Assembly (NCBI RefSeq): GCF_037042905.1
Contig: NC_087257.1
Span: 27,217,501-27,281,500 of the forward strand
Origin: Lytechinus pictus
Taxonomy: Eukaryota; Echinodermata; Echinoidea; Temnopleuroida; Toxopneustidae
DNA length: 64,000 bases
Reading direction: 5' to 3'
Shown: positions 58,260 to 64,000 of the stretch, one piece after another
Numbering within the stretch: the stretch's first letter is position 1
Layout: the number at the start of each line of letters is the position of its first letter
The notes under the pieces: generated by a model
The model's input: the letters and a program-made list of their open reading frames with translations, nothing else
What the model was told of the DNA's origin: nothing
Databases searched by the model: none
Position numbers and translations under genes: made by a program

Positions 58260-58351
58260 ATGGGGTAGTTGAGCATCACATCTTGACGGGCGAGTTCCAG
58301 CAACATAGGATCATCAAAGAACTTGTTGATGCTAACGTCCTCACTTAGACC
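58260..58351 (-). CDS. Unrecognised gene, penultimate exon (candidate)
   Basis: Acceptor TTTCCTTCCAG is followed by a phase-0 frame [20 protein letters not shown] then [10 protein letters not shown], ending CCCAT at a weak donor GTAGAG. If unspliced, the frame instead stops at once after ATG (TAG), making this a last exon. Codon use, amphipathic character and G+C differ from the neighbouring intron. I do not recognise the family. Earlier exons would lie beyond 64000. The X-box array (58.9-61.2 kb) would be in the upstream intron. Confidence 0.5.
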
Positions 58352-58469
58352 CTGGAAGGAAAAAAAAAAACGAAGAACAAAGTTTGAAATGCAATTCAGA
58401 TGCAGTGTCTATTTTATGTTGACATATTATACTTATTGAAGAGATCAATTTCTGACAAAAATTGATGTA

Positions 58470-58800
58470 AGATCATTCTGCTCCCCTGGTCTTCCTCCTT
58501 TTACTCTTCCCCTCCCTCCTCTTTCTCCCGGACCTTGTGGTTCAAAGTCCAGAGATTTATCAACCAAGCCGCAACTTTATTATCGTTATTATTATAATTT
58601 ATTCATTTGGTGTCATCTGTGCCAATGAGACGATAAAGCGAACTGAATCACTATGACCCGCAGGTCTCTCCTCCCGTTATAACAGATATGGGGGGAGTGC
58701 AGGTGGACCACTACAACTGGGAATCCCCCTAAACCTTAGAGCAGTGGGTTCTTGATATGCAAAGGTGGATGATCTTCTCTTAGTAGAGCGGATTAGCCGA
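58470..58800. repeat. Dispersed repeat, possibly SINE-related
   Basis: Contains a B-box-like TGGTTCAAAGTCC and a low-copy-looking block GCAGGTCTCTCCTCCCGTTA, ATGGGGGGAGTGCAGGTGG. No boundaries or terminal repeats were resolved. Confidence 0.3.
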
Positions 58801-58899
58801 ACAATTGTGCAAATTATGACTAAAGCATGACACTTTCACAAGTGTTAGTATATGCCGTAAGATTTATTTTAAAGATGGGAGGTAAATTTATAAATGCCA

Positions 58900-61190
58900 T
58901 TTTCGGCCGTTGCCATGGCAACGGATTAATTTCTCCAAAATAACATGCATTCCCATGTAAATGGTAAATAAACATGATATAGATGACCAAAATGATAATT
59001 TTCAGGCTCGCAATTGAATACATATGAAATTTAGAAATATTCAAGATCACCAAGAAAGTTCCAATTGGTCCGTTGCCATGGCAACGGCTTGTTTTTCCCC
59101 AGAAAAGTAAAAATTTTGATTAAAAAAACGTTGTAGAATATGATTTATCTTTAATTTCCCCTAACTTCACAGTGCTTATCGAAGATATTTTGGTTGCTAA
59201 ATGTGTAAATTACATCTCAAGCCATTGCCATGGCAACCAAATAACATCTAATTTACAAAAATAACATGTTTGACAAGACAATGGGCAGGTGGAAAATACA
59301 AGTGGAATTAACTTAATCTGTATGCTTAAGATTTGACCCCCTCATTTGAACAAAAAATACAGAAAGTGTTCTGCAGGAGTTCTTTATAAAGATAAAAATT
59401 AATGTTGCCTTGGTAAAGCTTGAATTCAATTTAAAAATAAACAATTTTGCAAAGGACCCGTTGCCATGGCAACATCTTATTTCCCTCTAGAAAAGTAAAA
59501 ATATTGATAAAAATGTAAAATACATGTACAGTAAGATCGTCATTCCATTTTCCCTAATTTCAAGGTACTAATCGAGATATGTTTGTGACTAAATTTTATA
59601 AATATAACATCTTAAGCCATTGCCATGGCAACCAAATAACATCTAATTTTTTTTTAAAGTGGATGATAAGGTTAAAACAGGTGAAAGATACAATGAATAT
59701 TAACTTAATGTGCATTCGTAAGGTCTGACCTACTCAATTAATTTAGGGGAAAATAATACAGTCAGTGTTCTGCATGAACTAAATTAGAATGATAAACATT
59801 GATGTTGCCTTGGTAATACTTGAATTCAACAATAATTATATCAATATTCAAAATGGCCTGTTGCCATAGCAACAGATCATTTAGTATCAGTTTTGATTAA
59901 AAAAGGGACTGTAGAATCTGATTTTTCTTGCATTTCCCCTAATCTTTGTGTGCTAAACATCGATATGTTTGATGCAAAATGTATAAATAACATCTGAAGC
60001 TATTACCATGGCAACCAGATAATATCTAATACTAAAAAATAATTATTTGGATGACAAGATTTTGGACAGGTGGAAAATACAAATACAAATAACTCAATAT
60101 GCGAAAGGTTTGGCCGGTCATTTAATTTCGAACAAAAATTTCAGTAAGAGTTCTGTATGAGTTCATCAGAATAATGAAATTATGTTGCCTTGGTAATACT
60201 TGAATTTAATGATAAATATTAGTGTTTCAAATGTCCCGTTGCCATGGCAACAGCTCATTCCCCCAGAAAAGTATCATGTTTGATAAACAAAAAAATTGTA
60301 AAATCTGATTTTTATTTCATTTGCCCCAATTTTAGGGAGCTAAGCATATATATGCTTGCTGTTAATAAATAAATAACATCTTCAGCCATTGCCATGGCAA
60401 CCAATTAAGATATAATTTTTAAAACAAACTAACACAGTTGTAATGATAATGGACAGGTGGAATGTAACGTAAAGATTTACTTAATCTACATCAGGTTTGA
60501 CTTTGACCAGTCATTAAGTTTTGAACAAAAAAATACAGTAAGTGTTCAGCATGAGTTCATTAGCATGATAAAAACTGATGTTGCCTTGGTAATGCTTGAA
60601 TTTATTGATATCAATGTTTACAAATGTGTGTTCTGTTCCCATGGCAACGGGTCATTTTATTCCCCCTAAAATACCATCTTTGATAAAAAATACCTTGTAG
60701 AATCTTATTTTTCATTCAATTCTACTAAGTTTAGGGTGCCAAACATACACGTACATCTCTGTTGGTTAATGTATAAATAACATCTTCAGGCATTACCATG
60801 GCAATAAAATAACATATAATATACCCAAAAAATAACATGGCTGACAAGATAATGGACAGGTGGAAAATACAATAAAATTAATTTAATATGCTTGAATTTA
60901 TTGATATCAATGTTTACAAATGTGTGTTCTGTTCCCATGGCAACGGGTCATTTCATTCCCCCTAAAATACCATCTTTGATAAAAAATACCTTGTAGAATC
61001 TTATTTTTCATTCAATTCTACTAAATTTATGGTGCCAAACATACACGTACATCTCTGTTGTTTAATGTATAAATAACATCTTAAGGCATTACCATGGCAA
61101 TAAAATAACATTTAATTTACCAAAAAAATAACATGGCTGACAAGATAATGGACAGGTGGAAAATACAATAAAATTAACTTAATATGCGTA
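58900..61190. repeat. Tandem array (about 390-bp units) of RFX X-box-like palindromes
   Basis: Each unit holds site A (GTTGCCATGGCAAC or a close variant at 58909, 59072, 59460, 59860, 60238, 60635, 60931), site B (ATTGCCATGGCAAC or variant at 59224, 59629, 60002, 60388, 60792, 61088) and site C (GTTGCCTTGGTAA at 59404, 59814, 60184, 60580). Unit spacing is 373-405 bp, except the last copy at 296 bp, which is nearly identical to the one before. Unit text between sites is also shared (ACAGGTGGAAAATACAA, AGTGTTCTGCATGA, CCCTAATTT). The sites fit the RFX consensus GTNRCC-N(0-3)-RGYAAC. Confidence 0.9.
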
Positions 61191-62379
61191 AGGTTTGACC
61201 TACTCTTTTAATTTTAAAATCACATTAAGTGTTATGCATGATTTCTTACGATATGTTGATTTGGTAATGCTTGAACATAATGATAAATATCAATGTTGCC
61301 AATGGTCCCTTAAAAGTACAAATTTTGAAAAAAAATAATATGTTTATTTTATTTCCTTGTCCCTTATTTGAGGGTGCTGAACATAAATATGCTAAATGAT
61401 AAGCACCATCTTATTTCATTATACATGGCATCGAAATAAGACCTACAAAAATCATATCAGACTTTTTTGGGCTCAAATAAATTCCCGAAACTCTAATTTC
61501 GAGGCTGGTCAATTTCGTTCAAAGTATTCGCAGGCTGCCATTTTGAAGAAAGCGTCTTGGTGTGATTTGTGCTTTAAGGCCGTTCATCATATCAATATAT
61601 AAGGGGATAATAGGCGTTGATAAATCAAAATCAAAAGTCTTTCTGAGGAGTTGACATGGTCTTGAGCTCCTAATCAATTTAAATACAGTAAATCAACTTT
61701 TACATGGAAATCATTAAAATGTTGCTTTGTCTGACTGTTTTAGCATAATACTTGGCTCGAAATTTGATGACAAAGAATTATCAAGTATCATCTGCTAGTA
61801 CGCATTTTAATTTCTGCATATATCAGAAAATTGTTACTTTTTGAAAATTCCCATCATTTCTTGAAAATTGCCGAAAATTCAAAAAATTCCCACCAAATTC
61901 CCGTTTATTCCCATGAAAAGATTCCATCAAGAAAATTCCCGGAAATTCTGCAACCCTAATCCCCCCCAAAAAAATCATTACCAAGAAAAAAATAAAGCGA
62001 ACCTGAAAGAGAGATGGATAAAATATGATTATTTTACGAATACTATACCCAAAATCTTTTACAAAATTTTATTTTTGTAAAAAAAATGAAAAATTTCGAA
62101 AGTTTTACTCTTTCGCTGGGCTAGCTGACAACTTTTAAAAATAAATGTTACTCAATACATCATATCTGGACCCCTCAAAATTACACTACAGATTTTGACG
62201 AAGAAGATTTTGAAATACTGTGATAATTTTTAAATTAACATAATTATGAATCTAATCAACATGAAGTATAATCTATTCACTGCTAATTTTACATGATAAG
62301 TAGACTTATTAAAATATTTAAATTTTTAAAAATACCCTTACTGGTTGAAAGGTTGAAAAGAAAAATTAAGTACTCCAGG

Positions 62380-64000
62380 GTAACAGAAAAATCCAAGATG
62401 GTGCCCTCACTGGCTGCCGTAGGCTAAAAATCCACAACTCATCCATTACTTGATAAAATGGCTTTAATTTGTTTTTTATTCATTGGTTATTAAGGATCAA
62501 TAGTACATATAGGGCCAAGTTACAGGGACAGCCAGTGGTCTGGAATGTCCAAAAACATAAGTTGGCTTAAAAAAATTGAATCTAAAATGGTTGCTGATAC
62601 CTAAAGCGGACGTAGCTCATTTCATATTGGCCTAGGGGAAGTGATTTTGACTTTAAATCATTGGTTTCAAGAGTCTAATAATATTAGGACAAGTTACAAC
62701 GACAGTCAAGTATGTCCAAAATTCCAAGATGGCTTCCAAAAAAGATATAAAAGATATAGTAATGTTGCTTACAAATAAACATAGTTTGTTCAATATCTGT
62801 CTGGGGAATATGATTTTGGTGTCTAAACCATATTTTAAAGGCGAATAATACATTAGGACAAGCTACACGGACAGTCGGTGGTTTGGTATGTTAAAAAACG
62901 CAAGATGGCTTACAAAATGGGGTCTAAAATTGACTGTTGTTACTTAGAAATTGGCAGAGCTCATTCTATATCCGCCTGTGAGATGTGATTCTGGTGTCTA
63001 AACCATATTTTCAAGAGTCAAATAATAAATTAGGACATAGTTTGTTCAATATCTGTCTGGGGAATATGATTTTGATGTCTAAACCATAATCATAAAACCA
63101 TGGTTTTATGCATTAGAACAAGTTACGAGGACAGTCAGTGGACTGGTATGTAAAAAAATCCAAGATGGCCACCAAAATGGGGTCTAAATTGACTGTTGGT
63201 ACTTCAATATGGACATAATATAGTTCATTAATAATATACTACGGGGATATGATTTTGGTGTCTACACTAGTATTTAAAGGGTCAAGTAATACTGTACATT
63301 TGGTCAAGTTGAAAGGACAGTCAGGTGTCATTATTGTGTCAAAAAATTCAAAGATGGCTTGAAAAATGGGGGTTATAATGTTACTAAAAAATGGACATAG
63401 TACATCAAAAATACACCTGGTGATATTATTTTGGTGTCTACACTAGGGTTTCAAGGATCAAATTATACTTTGGGACTGGTTACAATTGTCCATTTTGCCT
63501 GAAAATCCAAGATGGCTTCCATAAATGGGTTCTAAAATGACAACTGTTACTTTGAAGTGGATGTAATATCCACTTGAGAGAAATAATTTTGGTGCCTACA
63601 TTCAAAATGCAAGCAGGTAAGAGTTGGCAACAGCACCCATTGATGTAATTTTAGAATCTACCTTGGATTTTGGACAAAATTGATAACTAACCATCCTTGT
63701 TACTTGTCCTAATGTTATAGTGGACCATTCATACCACAGTGTAGACACCAAAAATGTTTCTCACATGTTGATGTTGAATGAACTCAGATAATTTCTGAGT
63801 GATATAAGTCATTTAAGATGCCATTTTGAACATCCTCTTGGATTTTTAGGAAAAAATGGACAACTAGATATCATTGTAACCAGTCTAAACATATTTTTAA
63901 AACCTTGAAACCAAAGTGTGAACACCAAAATAATTTTTCTTGGTGGATTTTAAATGAACTATGTCAATTTTTAAGTAACAGACTCCGATTAGACTCCAAT
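62380..64000. repeat. Degenerate tandem array with (C)CAAGATGGC words, inverted at its right end
   Basis: Units of about 160-260 bp share TTAGGACAAGTTAC, GACAGTCAGTGG, CCAAGATGGC, AAAATGGGGTCTAAA and GATTTTGGTGTCTAAACCATA. Direct copies of the AAGATGGC word are near 62393, 62734, 62901, 63161, 63351 and 63508. From about 63640 the same sequence runs in the opposite orientation (ATTTTGGACAAAATTG, ACTTGTCCTAATGTTATAG, GTGTAGACACCAAAA). The array continues past the window. Confidence 0.8.

Overview
The window looks like animal nuclear DNA from an echinoderm, most likely a sea urchin (Lytechinus or Strongylocentrotus type). It is AT-rich and intron-dominated. Short ACATGTACATGTA-type words are scattered throughout, many short non-autonomous DNA transposons are present, and coding sequence comes in small exons with GT-AG borders. 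There is no prokaryotic gene organisation. Almost all open frames longer than 60 codons are chance or repeat-derived. The species call is inference.

One host gene can be assembled with good confidence: the minus-strand orthologue of CATIP (ciliogenesis-associated TTC17-interacting protein, C2orf62). Seven exons run from a GC-rich first exon at 52976-52912 through 38910, 31197, 19317, 18398 and 13130 to 10191-10088. Their splice phases (2,1,1,0,0,1,0) agree at every junction, and the joined product (about 211 residues) follows vertebrate CATIP in order without gaps. The C-terminal half was not found between 1 and 10087 and probably lies beyond the left edge. Introns of 0.9 to 14 kb carry the repeats.

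Upstream of CATIP are a complete tRNA-Thr(AGT) gene on the plus strand (53594-53667) and two phase-compatible minus-strand exons (58351-58260 and 56005-55866) that look like the 3' end of a second gene which I cannot name.

The most striking non-genic structure is 58.9-61.2 kb. It is a tandem array of units of about 390 bp, and each unit carries two or three near-perfect RFX-type X-boxes (core GTTGCCATGGCAAC). I count 17 such sites, starting about 6 kb upstream of a ciliary gene of the kind RFX factors usually control. A second array (about 62.38 kb to the right edge) repeats a CAAGATGGC word resembling the YY1 core.

The rest is a record of nested transposition: piggyBac-like TTAA elements inserted into other elements and into a LINE, an element with 5-bp target duplications inside a hAT-like foldback element with 8-bp duplications, a 223-bp-arm palindrome, tRNA-derived SINEs, Harbinger-like remnants, LINE 3' ends, and several tandem or inverted low-complexity blocks.
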